From Dyadobacter soli (GTDB lineage: Bacteria > Bacteroidota > Bacteroidia > Cytophagales > Spirosomataceae), in contig NZ_FNAN01000014.1 in NCBI RefSeq assembly GCF_900101885.1, forward strand, positions 173,772-237,771: 64,000 nucleotides of DNA. Reading direction: 5' to 3'. The position numbers and the translations under genes were made by a program. Every line of letters starts with the position of its first letter. Position 1 is the stretch's first letter. Below are positions 28,276-36,567 of this stretch, one piece after another. The notes beneath the pieces were generated by a model, which made no database searches, had not been told where the DNA came from, and worked only from the letters and a program-made list of their open reading frames with translations.

Positions 28276-29157
28276 ATGAATCAACAGGAGTTTTTAGAAT
28301 CACTGGTTTGCCCACGCACAGGAACCCCTTTAACAATAGCCGAAGACGGTAAATCTCTCAAAAGCGAAGACGGAACTGTTTATGAAGTTGGCGACACAGG
28401 CATTGTCAACATGCTGTATCCCAAAGAATTGCTACCCGAAGATGCCCGCGAACAATACTTGTACGACCAGGCTTTCCTTCGTTACGACCGCGGCGTTTCC
28501 TGGGTTTTCGAAACCCTGAACCATTCCGACGAAGCTGCTACCCGTCGCTTTTTCATCGATCTGATGGAATTGAAACCCGGTATGAAAGCGCTCGAAGTAG
28601 GTGCAGGAACCGGTAAGGACTCTGCATTGATTCTGGATAAAGTAAGACCGGGCGGAACCGCGGTTCTTTCTGACCTTTCGCCTAACATGCTGAAACTGGC
28701 GCAGGAAAAACTCGATACCGGTGACCTGAACGTGCATTATTTCCTCGGAAATGGCTCTTACCTGCCTTTCCCGGACGATACTTTCGACGCTGTGTTCCAT
28801 TTCGGCGGCATTAACACTTTCTCGGAGCGCAAACGCGCATTCGACGAGCTGACCCGCGTAGTGAAACCCGGTGGAAAAGTAGTAGTAGGCGATGAAAGCG
28901 TGGCCCCGTGGCTTCGGGACACTCCTACTTACGCTACTTTGTTGAAAGCAAACCCGCTTTTCCGTGCCGAAGTGCCGATTGAGGACGTACCCGCCAATAT
29001 CGAGAACTTCAAGCTGCATTATGTGTTTGGTAATGCATTTTACATAATGGAATACCGTGTTACGGCCAAAGCACCGGAAGTGGATATCGATCTGCCGATC
29101 CCGGGCAAAGATTTCGTTGATAACTGGCGCATTCGTGCTGAAAAAGCAGTCGACTAA
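28276..29157 (+). CDS. class I SAM-dependent methyltransferase with Trm112-like N-terminus
   Basis: A 293-residue methyltransferase. The start is ATG 28276 (MNQQEFLESLVCPRTGTPL). The first 55 residues resemble a Trm112/YcaR-type domain but keep only one of the usual cysteines. The Rossmann domain contains ALEVGAGTGKDSALIL (motif I), VLSDLSPNMLKLA and FDAVFHFGGINTF. The methyl acceptor is unknown. It begins the plus-strand cluster with a propeller protein, a PhyH dioxygenase and two glycosyltransferases, which suggests tailoring of a glycan or secondary metabolite (inference). Confidence 0.85.
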   Translation: MNQQEFLESLVCPRTGTPLTIAEDGKSLKSEDGTVYEVGDTGIVNMLYPKELLPEDAREQYLYDQAFLRYDRGVSWVFETLNHSDEAATRRFFIDLMELKPGMKALEVGAGTGKDSALILDKVRPGGTAVLSDLSPNMLKLAQEKLDTGDLNVHYFLGNGSYLPFPDDTFDAVFHFGGINTFSERKRAFDELTRVVKPGGKVVVGDESVAPWLRDTPTYATLLKANPLFRAEVPIEDVPANIENFKLHYVFGNAFYIMEYRVTAKAPEVDIDLPIPGKDFVDNWRIRAEKAVD

Positions 29158-29190
29158 GCCAATTTTCAATACCAAAAATTCAACGTTCCA

Positions 29191-30126
29191 ATGTGGGTTA
29201 AAAAAGGAGTTATTTATAAACCTGACGGCAGTCTGGCGCACAGTCAGAGCCATGCCCAGGTGCCATTTGCCTATAAACACAAGGATTTTCTGCGGATCTA
29301 TTTCTCGACGAGGGATAACAGCACGCAATCGCGGCCGACGTTCATCGACGTGGATTACGATGATCCCAAAAAGATCCTTTACGTACACGACCGCCCCGTG
29401 CTCGAACTCGGTGGCCCGGGCGAATACGACGAAACCGGCGCCATGCCCGCCTGGTTTGTTGACCGTCCAAACGGCGACATCTGGCTCTACTACACCGGCT
29501 GGAACCGCACTCACAATTCTTACCGTTTATCAATGGGGCTGTCAGTAAGCCACGACGGCGGTCTGACATTCAAAAAGATGTTCCGCGGGCCCATTATGGA
29601 CCGCAGCATTCAAAACCCGCTTTGGGCCGCGCAGCCTTCCGTACTCATCGACGACGATGGTACCTGGCGCATGTGGTACATTTCGGGCCACAAATGCGAG
29701 GTCATCCACGACTACCCCGAGCCTTACTACCGCGCACAGTCGGCGACTTCGAAAGACGGCATCCATTGGGAGATCAGCGACATTCCTACCTTGGATTTCG
29801 ACGATTTCCTGCACGCAGTAGGCCGCCCGAGCGTATTTAAGGAAGATGGTATTTACAAAATGTACTATTCCTACCGCCACTCCCGCGACTACCGCACCGA
29901 CCGCAACCAGAGCTATCGCCTGGGCTACGCCGAGTCGGCCGACGGCACGACCTGGGAACGCAAAGACCATTTGGTAGGCATCGCGAAATCCGACAACCCG
30001 GAAGATTTCGACTACGAAATGATCGATTACGCCAATTTCTACCAGCACAACGGCAAGCGTTACCTGCTTTATAATGGTAATGGCTTCGGTGCGGCGGGTT
30101 TTGGTTATGCGGTTTGGGAAGATTAA
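29191..30126 (+). CDS. five-bladed beta-propeller protein, glycosyl hydrolase 43/130-like
   Basis: A 311-residue protein with a repeating propeller pattern: FLRIYFSTRDN, DIWLYYTGWNR, TWRMWYISGHK, IYKMYYSYRH and KRYLLYNGNGFG. This spacing of aromatic W/Y-Y motifs is typical of GH32/43/62/68/130-fold proteins. Acidic residues in GPGEYDETGA, IQNPLWAAQPS and HAVGRPSVFKEDG sit at blade positions that carry catalytic residues in hydrolases. There is no signal peptide, so it is likely cytoplasmic. Homologues often occur inside glycan-biosynthesis clusters and may act on sugar phosphates or nucleotide sugars. It lies 33 bp after the methyltransferase gene. Confidence 0.75.
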   Translation: MWVKKGVIYKPDGSLAHSQSHAQVPFAYKHKDFLRIYFSTRDNSTQSRPTFIDVDYDDPKKILYVHDRPVLELGGPGEYDETGAMPAWFVDRPNGDIWLYYTGWNRTHNSYRLSMGLSVSHDGGLTFKKMFRGPIMDRSIQNPLWAAQPSVLIDDDGTWRMWYISGHKCEVIHDYPEPYYRAQSATSKDGIHWEISDIPTLDFDDFLHAVGRPSVFKEDGIYKMYYSYRHSRDYRTDRNQSYRLGYAESADGTTWERKDHLVGIAKSDNPEDFDYEMIDYANFYQHNGKRYLLYNGNGFGAAGFGYAVWED

Positions 30127-30140
30127 TATTCTGAATCAAA

Positions 30141-30184
30141 CTGAGGCTAGTCATAGCCTCAGCAACAATGGCGAGATAATTTTG
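30141..30184 (+). promoter_or_regulatory. hairpin/operator plus -7 box ahead of the PhyH gene
   Basis: CTGAGGCTA (30141-30149) and TAGCCTCAG (30154-30162) are a perfect 9-bp inverted repeat with a 4-base loop. TAATTTTG at 30177-30184 is a perfect TAnnTTTG box. The palindrome covers the position expected for the -33 element, so it could be an operator. It may also act as a weak terminator for the preceding gene, although no T-run follows. Confidence 0.5.
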
Positions 30185-30222
30185 AAGAAATCACCATTAA
30201 ATGTCACAAACGTGATCGCACA

Positions 30223-31041
30223 ATGAGTACACTTCAGGAGCAGTTCAACCGCGATGGTTATGTCCTTTTAAGAAACCAACTCGACAAGGACGTCATTAAT
30301 GCAATATACACCGAAGCCCGCCAGATTTTCGCGACGCAAATTAAACGCGTAACGGGCAAAACCGTCGATATCGACGACAAGGATACCTTCGAGAACGCGA
30401 TGTTCGAGTTTTTCGAAAAAGATTTCGATGGATTTGTGAGTACGGGCAAAACGGTACAGCATTCATTCTCGCTGCACCGCCTGGGCGTAGATCCGGTGAT
30501 TGAAAACCTGTTGAAAGACGTAGGCCTTTCGGCGCCTATTATCGGTGCACGTGCGGCGATGCAGTTCAACAGCCGCTTTTTGTCGAAAGACGGCAGCAAG
30601 CACTGGAAACTCGACGCGCACCAGGACTGGCGTACCGGCCAGGGCTCGCTGGATAGTGCGGTGATCTGGTTCCCGATGGTAGACGCCGGCGCGGATATCG
30701 GCGCATTGCAGGTGATCCCGGGCAGCCACAAGATCGGCTTGCAGGCATCTACGACTTCCGGTTATCAGGGAGGCATTACGGTTGAGTTAAAGGATGAAGA
30801 TTTTGTTCAAACGGAATTCCAGGTGGGCGACATCCTGATCTTCTCGGCATTTTTGATCCACCAGTCGGGCAACAACACCACCAACAACATCCGCTGGTCG
30901 GTGCAGCTGCGCTACAATAACCTCGACGAACCAACCTTCATCGAGCGCGGCTACCCGATGGCGTACATTTACAAGCCCGAAACCGAGCTCGTAACGCCGG
31001 ATTTCCCAACCGTGGAGCAGTTGAAGGAAGTGTTCAGCTAA
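30223..31041 (+). CDS. phytanoyl-CoA dioxygenase (PhyH) family protein
   Basis: A 272-residue non-haem Fe(II)/2-oxoglutarate oxygenase. The metal triad is visible as His and Asp in LDAHQDWRTG (HxD) and the distal His in LIHQSGNN. The Arg in NNIRWSVQLRY probably binds 2-oxoglutarate. The segment PMVDAGADIGALQVIPGSHK is family-typical. Such enzymes hydroxylate lipids, amino acids or secondary metabolites. The substrate is unknown, but the neighbouring methyltransferase and glycosyltransferases point to tailoring of a glycan or small molecule. Confidence 0.87.
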   Translation: MSTLQEQFNRDGYVLLRNQLDKDVINAIYTEARQIFATQIKRVTGKTVDIDDKDTFENAMFEFFEKDFDGFVSTGKTVQHSFSLHRLGVDPVIENLLKDVGLSAPIIGARAAMQFNSRFLSKDGSKHWKLDAHQDWRTGQGSLDSAVIWFPMVDAGADIGALQVIPGSHKIGLQASTTSGYQGGITVELKDEDFVQTEFQVGDILIFSAFLIHQSGNNTTNNIRWSVQLRYNNLDEPTFIERGYPMAYIYKPETELVTPDFPTVEQLKEVFS

Positions 31042-31058
31042 TAAAATGAATCCGGCCG

Positions 31059-31298
31059 ATGAAGTTTACGCAGTACTTTCTGTTCACACGGGAGCGGCCG
31101 GATCGTCAGGAAATCAAGCTGGAATGGATCGAGCACGTTTTCAACTTTCCTGAAAAGGAAGAAATCCAATCAGACGGCCGGATAAGGCGTTGGGCTAAAA
31201 TTGCCGAGAACCAAAAGTATTTGCGCATCGTTCTGCTCGAAGACGGCGTTACAGTTCATAATGCATTCTTTGACAGATCATTTAAACCGGGAAACTAG
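31059..31298 (+). CDS. DUF4258-like small protein, possible toxin component
   Basis: A 79-residue protein beginning MKFTQYFLFTRERPDR. The core IRRWAKIAENQKYLRIVLLEDGVTVHNAFFDRSF resembles DUF4258 and BrnT/RelE-like folds in its alternating basic strands (seen as RRWAKI, KYLRIVLLEDG and HNAFFDRSFKP). Basic and compact, without signal or membrane segments. It is followed 2 bp later by a DUF2283 gene, a pairing seen repeatedly in bacteria and often suspected to be toxin-antitoxin-like. This function is not proven. Confidence 0.65.
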   Translation: MKFTQYFLFTRERPDRQEIKLEWIEHVFNFPEKEEIQSDGRIRRWAKIAENQKYLRIVLLEDGVTVHNAFFDRSFKPGN

Positions 31299-31300
31299 CT

Positions 31301-31525
31301 ATGGACATTCGATATTTTGAAGATACGGATACGTTGTTGCTCATTTTCAACCAGAATGAGGTTGTAGCCACTGATGATCTGAATGAGAATATGCTCGTCG
31401 ATCTAGATGAAAACGGCAATCCGGTATCGATGACGATTGAACATGCAAAATCGTTCACGAATGTGCACGGCTTATCTTTCCAACAGATCAATGGCGATTC
31501 CATTAAACAACTAGTCGCCATTTAA
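31301..31525 (+). CDS. DUF2283 family protein, possible antitoxin partner
   Basis: A 74-residue acidic protein with DUF2283 features: an N-terminal MDIRYFEDTDTLLLIF, a DENGNPVSMTIEHAK strand-turn-helix and a C-terminal tail. Its acidity complements the basic upstream neighbour, and the genes are separated by two bases, so they are almost certainly co-transcribed. DUF2283 proteins have no established function. An antitoxin or chaperone role is inference from gene pairing only. Confidence 0.75.
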   Translation: MDIRYFEDTDTLLLIFNQNEVVATDDLNENMLVDLDENGNPVSMTIEHAKSFTNVHGLSFQQINGDSIKQLVAI

Positions 31526-31534
31526 TACCATTCA

Positions 31535-32365
31535 ATGAAACTTTCCGTTTGCGTCCCGACGTACAACCACGAGCAATACATAGACCAAATGCTGGAAGGC
31601 GCGCTGATGCAGCAGACCAGCTTTGATTTTGAAATAGTGATCGGGGACGACGCTTCGACCGACGCGACGCCGGACATTATCCGTCAATATGATGCAGAAA
31701 AGCCTGGCATAATCCGGGCTTTTTTGCATTCTGAAAACCAGGGGCCGAAAGAGCCGCGCGAGTTTGCCGGACGTAACAATGTGCTGCAACTGCTGAAAGC
31801 CTGCAAAGGCGAATATGTAGCCATGTGCGAAGGCGACGACTACTGGACCGATCCATTGAAACTCCAAAAACAGGTCGATTTCCTTGATCAGAACCCCGAT
31901 TACGCCGTTTGCCATCATAATATGGAAGTCATTTATGAAGATGGATCTCCTTCGCATTTCTTCAATGCGGCTGATCAGAAGGCGGTTTCTACAATGGAAG
32001 ATTTGCTGGAAGACCGATGGTTTATGGCCACGGCCAGCTGGGTTTACCGGAATCAGTTTCTAACCGAAGATTTTGCAGAATGGCATGCCAAAGCAGCTGC
32101 CGGCGACTGGGCGATCATGTTTCAGCTCGCTGCAAAAGGCAAAATCGGATACTTACCCGACGTCATGGGCGTCTACCGCAAGCATAGCGCGGGCCTGAGC
32201 AATGTACACGCGCACACGAATTTGAAATTTTTACAAAACAGAAGGGAGATGTTCGAAAACGTGGGCAAATGGCTCGACGGACGCTATAATGCGACTGTTA
32301 CCCAAACCCTGCAACGTTACGATGAGCTTCTTGCCAGCCTTGAAAAAATTGGCAGTTCGAATTAA
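31535..32365 (+). CDS. family 2 glycosyltransferase
   Basis: A 276-residue GT-A glycosyltransferase. The motifs LSVCVPTYNHEQYI, IVIGDDASTDATPDII and the DxD-type CEGDDYWTDPLKLQ are intact, followed by an acceptor region with HHNMEVIYED and AAGDWAIMFQLA. It resembles polysaccharide-synthesis transferases. It starts 9 bp after the DUF2283 gene and is followed by a second family 2 enzyme 38 bp later. Donor and acceptor are unknown. Confidence 0.88.
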   Translation: MKLSVCVPTYNHEQYIDQMLEGALMQQTSFDFEIVIGDDASTDATPDIIRQYDAEKPGIIRAFLHSENQGPKEPREFAGRNNVLQLLKACKGEYVAMCEGDDYWTDPLKLQKQVDFLDQNPDYAVCHHNMEVIYEDGSPSHFFNAADQKAVSTMEDLLEDRWFMATASWVYRNQFLTEDFAEWHAKAAAGDWAIMFQLAAKGKIGYLPDVMGVYRKHSAGLSNVHAHTNLKFLQNRREMFENVGKWLDGRYNATVTQTLQRYDELLASLEKIGSSN

Positions 32366-32403
32366 TAATCTTTAATTTGTACTGTTTAACACGAAATACA
32401 TTT

Positions 32404-33168
32404 ATGAAGCTAAGCGTCGTAATACCAGCATATAACGAAGAAGAATCGATTACTCACACGCTTGTGTCGTTACACAATACATTAAATAAGTACAATATCC
32501 CCCACGAAATATGCGTCACCAACGACAATTCGAAGGATGGGACATTGCGTGTACTCGACGAGCTTTCCCTTCAAATTCCTACGCTGGTTTATTACACCAA
32601 TCCCGGCCCTAACGGTTTCGGCTATGCGGTGCGCTATGGTTTGGAGCGTTTCAAAGGCGACTGTGTGGCCGTTTTCATGGCCGATATGTCCGACGATCCC
32701 GAGGACCTCGTGAAGTTTTATTACAAAATGCTGGAAGGCGATTACGACTGCGTTTTCGGCTCGCGCTGGGAAAAAGGCGGAAGGGTAATCGATTATCCTG
32801 CGTTGAAAAAGGTGATTAACCGGGTAGCGAATGCCATTGTACGCATGGTAATGGGCATTAAATACAACGATACCACCAATGCATTCAAGCTCTACAAGCG
32901 CGAAACGATCGAAGGTATCAAGCCTTTTTTAGCTCCCCACTTCAATTTAACCATTGAACTTCCCCTCAAAGCGATGGTACGCGGCTATAACTACGCCGTG
33001 GTGCCCAATAGCTGGACCAACCGGAAATTCGGCGAATCGAAGCTGAAAATCAAGGAAATGGGCAGCCGGTACTTCTTTATATTGATGTACTGCCTGATTG
33101 AAAAATACTTCTCGCGAGGCGATTTCATGAAGAAAACCGCTGCGCCTAAGAAGGAAGTCAGCCGGTAA
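32404..33168 (+). CDS. family 2 glycosyltransferase, polyprenyl-phosphate sugar synthase-like
   Basis: A 254-residue GT2 enzyme starting at ATG 32404 (MKLSVVIPAYNEEESI). It has VTNDNSKDGTLRVL, a catalytic MADMSDDPEDL, GSRWEKGGRVIDYP and a C-terminal NRKFGESKLKIKEMGSRYF, all close to the dolichol-phosphate sugar synthase group. No C-terminal membrane helices are present. It is the last gene of the 28.3-33.2 kb cluster and is followed by a GC-rich repeat region. Confidence 0.87.
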   Translation: MKLSVVIPAYNEEESITHTLVSLHNTLNKYNIPHEICVTNDNSKDGTLRVLDELSLQIPTLVYYTNPGPNGFGYAVRYGLERFKGDCVAVFMADMSDDPEDLVKFYYKMLEGDYDCVFGSRWEKGGRVIDYPALKKVINRVANAIVRMVMGIKYNDTTNAFKLYKRETIEGIKPFLAPHFNLTIELPLKAMVRGYNYAVVPNSWTNRKFGESKLKIKEMGSRYFFILMYCLIEKYFSRGDFMKKTAAPKKEVSR

Positions 33169-33242
33169 ACCTGGCAGGCCGCGCTTAGCCGGCCGCGCCT
33201 GACTAGCAGCGCCTGACCGGCGGCGCCTAGCTGGCCTGCGCT
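33169..33242. repeat. GC-rich imperfect tandem repeat between convergent genes
   Basis: Between the glycosyltransferase stop and the convergent membrane-protein gene there are about four imperfect copies of a 14-bp unit close to GCGCCTGACCGGCC. The ends (CAGGCC at 33175 and GGCCTG at 33233) are complementary and can close a larger hairpin. It may work as a bidirectional terminator, but there is no T-run. Confidence 0.6.
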
Positions 33243-33692
33243 TTATTTAATCCACTCCTGGATAAATGTCATTTTGTGGGCGATGTAGGAGATCGCCAGC
33301 CCCCATACGAGCGCGCTGGCCGACATCCAGAAGAATATCGAACCCTTGGGTACACGGAATGCGACGGCCAGAATCGGCCCGAATAGCGGTGTGAACAGCG
33401 GCGGCGTCAGGAATGCAATGCCTACGATACCAAACTTGCGCCAGATATTGACGGCAATGCGGTTGGTTTTTGTGAATCTTTTTGGGGGCGATTTTCTCCG
33501 CTTCTGAATGAGGTTACGGATCGCGCCACCGAGGTAAGTGAGCACAAATACGCTGAACATCATGCCCACAGCCGAGCAAAGGGCGGTTTCAATCCAGGTC
33601 AGTTTTAGCACAACCCCCGCAATCGGCCCTCCGAAGAATTTCAATGTACTGGCAAGCGCAACAGACAGGTATTTCAAAAAGGTGGTTTTCAT
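33243..33692 (-). CDS. small multipass membrane protein
   Basis: A 149-residue integral membrane protein with about four helices: near 15-30, 35-60, 92-115 and 117-137. A basic cytoplasmic loop (QKRRKSPPKRFTKTNR) lies between helices two and three. The segment GIAFLTPPLFTPLFGPILAVAF resembles the re-entrant Gly/Pro motif of small multidrug-export and DedA-like proteins. The function is unknown. Its ATG directly abuts the dxr stop codon, so it is probably co-translated with dxr. Confidence 0.7.
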   Translation of the reverse strand: MKTTFLKYLSVALASTLKFFGGPIAGVVLKLTWIETALCSAVGMMFSVFVLTYLGGAIRNLIQKRRKSPPKRFTKTNRIAVNIWRKFGIVGIAFLTPPLFTPLFGPILAVAFRVPKGSIFFWMSASALVWGLAISYIAHKMTFIQEWIK

Positions 33693-34853
33693 TTAGACTT
33701 TAACCTGTATCATTTCGGAAGCAAAACGCCTTGTGGCCTCGTTCGTCTGAACGTAATCGTCGATTGAAGGATTCCCGACAAAAGCGATTTTGGCAAGGCT
33801 CTCGACAATAACGTCTGAAATATCCAGAAAACCAATCTTGTCGTGCAGGAATGCGTCAACGGCAATTTCATTGGCCGCATTCACTATGCAAGCGGCGTTT
33901 CCGCCTTTTTCTAAGGCTTCATAAGCGATGGCCAGGTTACGGAAAGTTTCCAGGTCTGGCTTTTCGAATGTGAGCGTGGGGTAATCGATGAAATTGAACC
34001 GCGGGAAATCCGATTTCAGCCTCAGCGGGTAATTAAGGGCATATTGAATGGGCAATTTCATGTCGGGAAGGCCCATTTGCGCCTTGATACTCCCGTCTTC
34101 GAACTGCACCAGCGAATGCACGATGCTCTGCGGATGCACGATCACGTCTATTTGCGAAGCATTCAGATCAAACAACCATTTCGCTTCGATCACTTCCAGC
34201 CCTTTGTTCATCAACGTCGCCGAATCGATGGTAATCTTCGCGCCCATGCTCCAATTCGGGTGTTTGAGTGCCTGCGCCTTCGTGACGTGCGCGAGGAATG
34301 CCCGGTCTTTGCCCCGGAACGGACCGCCGGATGCGGTTAATATGATCTTTTCGATTGCATTGTCCTGCTCACCGGCCAGGCATTGAAAAATAGCCGAATG
34401 CTCCGAATCGACCGGGTAAATACTGACATTATACTGTTTTGCCAATGCGGTAATCACTTCACCGGCAACAACCAGCGTTTCCTTGTTCGCCAATGCAATG
34501 TCCTTTCCAGCTTTGATCGCATGAATGGTCGGTAAAAGGCCTGCGTAGCCCACCATGGCCGTCAGTACCACATCCACATGATCCGATTCCACAACCGAAA
34601 CCAATGCCGACGCACTGCTGTACACTTTGATATTGAATGGAAAAAGGGCGGCTTTCACCCTTTCATAATGCTGCTCGTTACAAATAACAACCTCCTCCGG
34701 CTTGAATTTCACAGCCTGCTCGATCAGCAGATCCGCATTGCCGCCTGCGGTAAGCACCGATACCGAAAAATGATCCGGATGGGCCGCGATCACTTCTAGG
34801 GCCTGGGTGCCGATAGAACCGGTCGAACCTAAAATGGCTACTCTTTTTTTCAT
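33693..34853 (-). CDS. dxr: 1-deoxy-D-xylulose-5-phosphate reductoisomerase
   Basis: The second enzyme of the MEP isoprenoid pathway (also ispC), 386 residues. The start is ATG 34851-34853 (MKKRVAILGSTGSIG). The NADPH-binding GSTGSIGTQAL, the ALANKETLVVAGE motif, metal- and substrate-binding PVDSEHSAIFQCL, TASGGPFRG and HPNWSMGAKITIDSATLMNKGLE (seen in consecutive parts) are intact. The partner dxs lies at 61.1 kb. It sits 23 bp downstream of the GH3-family gene and abuts a membrane-protein gene. Confidence 0.97.
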   Translation of the reverse strand: MKKRVAILGSTGSIGTQALEVIAAHPDHFSVSVLTAGGNADLLIEQAVKFKPEEVVICNEQHYERVKAALFPFNIKVYSSASALVSVVESDHVDVVLTAMVGYAGLLPTIHAIKAGKDIALANKETLVVAGEVITALAKQYNVSIYPVDSEHSAIFQCLAGEQDNAIEKIILTASGGPFRGKDRAFLAHVTKAQALKHPNWSMGAKITIDSATLMNKGLEVIEAKWLFDLNASQIDVIVHPQSIVHSLVQFEDGSIKAQMGLPDMKLPIQYALNYPLRLKSDFPRFNFIDYPTLTFEKPDLETFRNLAIAYEALEKGGNAACIVNAANEIAVDAFLHDKIGFLDISDVIVESLAKIAFVGNPSIDDYVQTNEATRRFASEMIQVKV

Positions 34854-34876
34854 TGCATTCTCACAGTTAGGTTCGG

Positions 34877-36379
34877 TCAAATTTTGTTCAGCTGCGTCAG
34901 CTCGTCGGCGATCTTGCGGTCGTTGGAAAGGCGCGGTACCTTGTTCTGGCCGCCGAGCTTGCCGTTGGCGCGCATAAAGTCGATAAACGAGTTCTTGCGC
35001 AGCGGCGTAAGTTCCAGGCGGCGCAGGATGCTTCCGGTGATCAGGTCTTTGTAATAAATGTTCAGCTCGGTTAGCCTGCGGTCGAGGTCGTTCGCGAATT
35101 GCTCCATATCATTCGGCCGGGTGGCAAATTCTACCAGCCACTCGTGGTAAGGAAGTCCACCGTCGGCCGAATTTACCATTGGCGCCACTGTCAATTCCAC
35201 GACTTCGGTTTCGGAATGCCTTTCCAATGCGTATTTCAATGCTTTTTCGATCTCCTCACCGATCACGTGTTCGCCAAATGCGGAAATGAAATGCTTGATA
35301 CGCCCGGTCACCAACACCTTGTAAGGATCAGTAGAGACAAACTTGACGGTATCGCCCAGCGAGTATCCCCACAATCCCGCATTGTTATTGACAATCACCG
35401 CATAATTTTTCCCTACTTCCACTTCACCGATGGATAATCGGCGCGGGTTTTCATCGAAGTAGTTCTCTACCGGGATGAATTCGAAAAAAATGCCGGTATC
35501 GAGCAAAAGCAACAGGCCTTCGTCGCCTTGCTTATCCTGGTATGCCAAAAAGCCTTCGGAAGCCGGGTATAGCTCAATGGAATCGATCGGTTTGCCGATG
35601 GATTCGAACAATTTGGCGCGGTACGGCTCAAAATTGACACCTCCATAAATAAACAGCGAGAAATCGGGGAAAACGTCCTTAATCTTCTTGCCCGTCCGTT
35701 CAATAATGCGGTCGAAATACATTTGCACCCAGGGAGGAATACCCGAAATGAGCGACATGCGCTGGTCAATCGTCTCGTCTATGATTTTTTCCAGCTTCGT
35801 TTCCCAGTCTTCAATGCAGTTTGTTTCATAGCTCGGAAGTTGGTTCGAGCGCAGGTAACCCGGCACATGGTGGTTGGAAATGCCTGACAGGCGGCCTGTC
35901 AGTACCCCGCCGGTGTCTGTCAGTATCGGGCTGCCGGAGAGAAAAATTAGCTTATTATCCAGAAAATCAGCCTTTTGAGTTTCTTCAATATACGTCAAAA
36001 TGGCATTGCGTGCCGAGTCGATATGATTGGAGATAGAGTCCCGGGAAATCGGGATGTATTTGGTACCGGAAGTGGTACCTGATGTTTTGGCAAAGTATAA
36101 TGGCTTGCCCGGCCATAAAATATCACTTTCCCCGGATTTTATTTTCTCCACATAAGGTTTCAGGTCCTCATAATCGTGCACCGGAACGGCTTCCCGAAAA
36201 TCGGAATAGCTATGAATGTCTTTGAAGAAATGGTCTTTTCCAAACTGCGTGTCGGTGGCCTTATTTACCAGCTCCGACCTCCATTTTTCCTGGACCTCAA
36301 CACTTCGCGCGATCCATTCCCTTTGTTGTTTGACAATGTAACGGGCCAGCGGCCTGCTCAAAACTGATCTGATTCCCAT
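34877..36379 (-). CDS. GH3-family acyl-adenylating enzyme
   Basis: A 500-residue GH3 superfamily protein, the family of plant auxin-amido synthetases, also common in Bacteroidota. Adenylation motifs are visible: FAKTSGTTSGTKYIPIS (ATP-binding loop), LYPASEGFLAYQD and YSLGDTVKF near residues 340-350, and a C-terminal region GEHVIGEEIEKAL. It would activate a carboxylic acid as acyl-AMP and condense it with an amine. The bacterial substrate is unknown. A -7 box lies immediately upstream, and dxr follows after 23 bp. Confidence 0.88.
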   Translation of the reverse strand: MGIRSVLSRPLARYIVKQQREWIARSVEVQEKWRSELVNKATDTQFGKDHFFKDIHSYSDFREAVPVHDYEDLKPYVEKIKSGESDILWPGKPLYFAKTSGTTSGTKYIPISRDSISNHIDSARNAILTYIEETQKADFLDNKLIFLSGSPILTDTGGVLTGRLSGISNHHVPGYLRSNQLPSYETNCIEDWETKLEKIIDETIDQRMSLISGIPPWVQMYFDRIIERTGKKIKDVFPDFSLFIYGGVNFEPYRAKLFESIGKPIDSIELYPASEGFLAYQDKQGDEGLLLLLDTGIFFEFIPVENYFDENPRRLSIGEVEVGKNYAVIVNNNAGLWGYSLGDTVKFVSTDPYKVLVTGRIKHFISAFGEHVIGEEIEKALKYALERHSETEVVELTVAPMVNSADGGLPYHEWLVEFATRPNDMEQFANDLDRRLTELNIYYKDLITGSILRRLELTPLRKNSFIDFMRANGKLGGQNKVPRLSNDRKIADELTQLNKI

Positions 36380-36387
36380 AGTGAAAA

Positions 36388-36395
36388 CAAATGTA
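36388..36395 (-). promoter_or_regulatory. -7 box of the GH3/dxr unit
   Basis: Minus-strand TACATTTG, a perfect TAnnTTTG, only 8 bp upstream of the GH3 start codon. This would give a nearly leaderless transcript. No -33 TTG at the right distance was found. Confidence 0.4.
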
Positions 36396-36424
36396 CGCAG
36401 GAATTACAAATTCCATGATTGTAA

Positions 36425-36520
36425 CCCGGTTGGAAACCCGGATGGAAACCCGGTTGCAAAACCAGTTGCAAACGCCGTTTGAAAGCGCATCCCATAGCCG
36501 CTTGAAAACCCGTTTGCAAC
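36425..36520. repeat. 12-bp-period tandem repeat between GH3 and mreB genes
   Basis: Eight consecutive 12-bp units without phase slip: CCCGGTTGGAAA, CCCGGATGGAAA, CCCGGTTGCAAA, ACCAGTTGCAAA, CGCCGTTTGAAA, GCGCATCCCATA, GCCGCTTGAAAA, CCCGTTTGCAAC. The first three differ by one or two bases and later units decay. It lies in the divergent promoter region, about 47 bp before the mreB -33 element. Confidence 0.85.
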
Positions 36521-36567
36521 TAGTTTTACGCCCTTCGGATACCATATACCGAAATTTTTTAAATGCC

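Noticed and set aside
36425..36520. Possible CRISPR array
   Set aside because: Units are 12 bp with no spacers and no cas genes are nearby.
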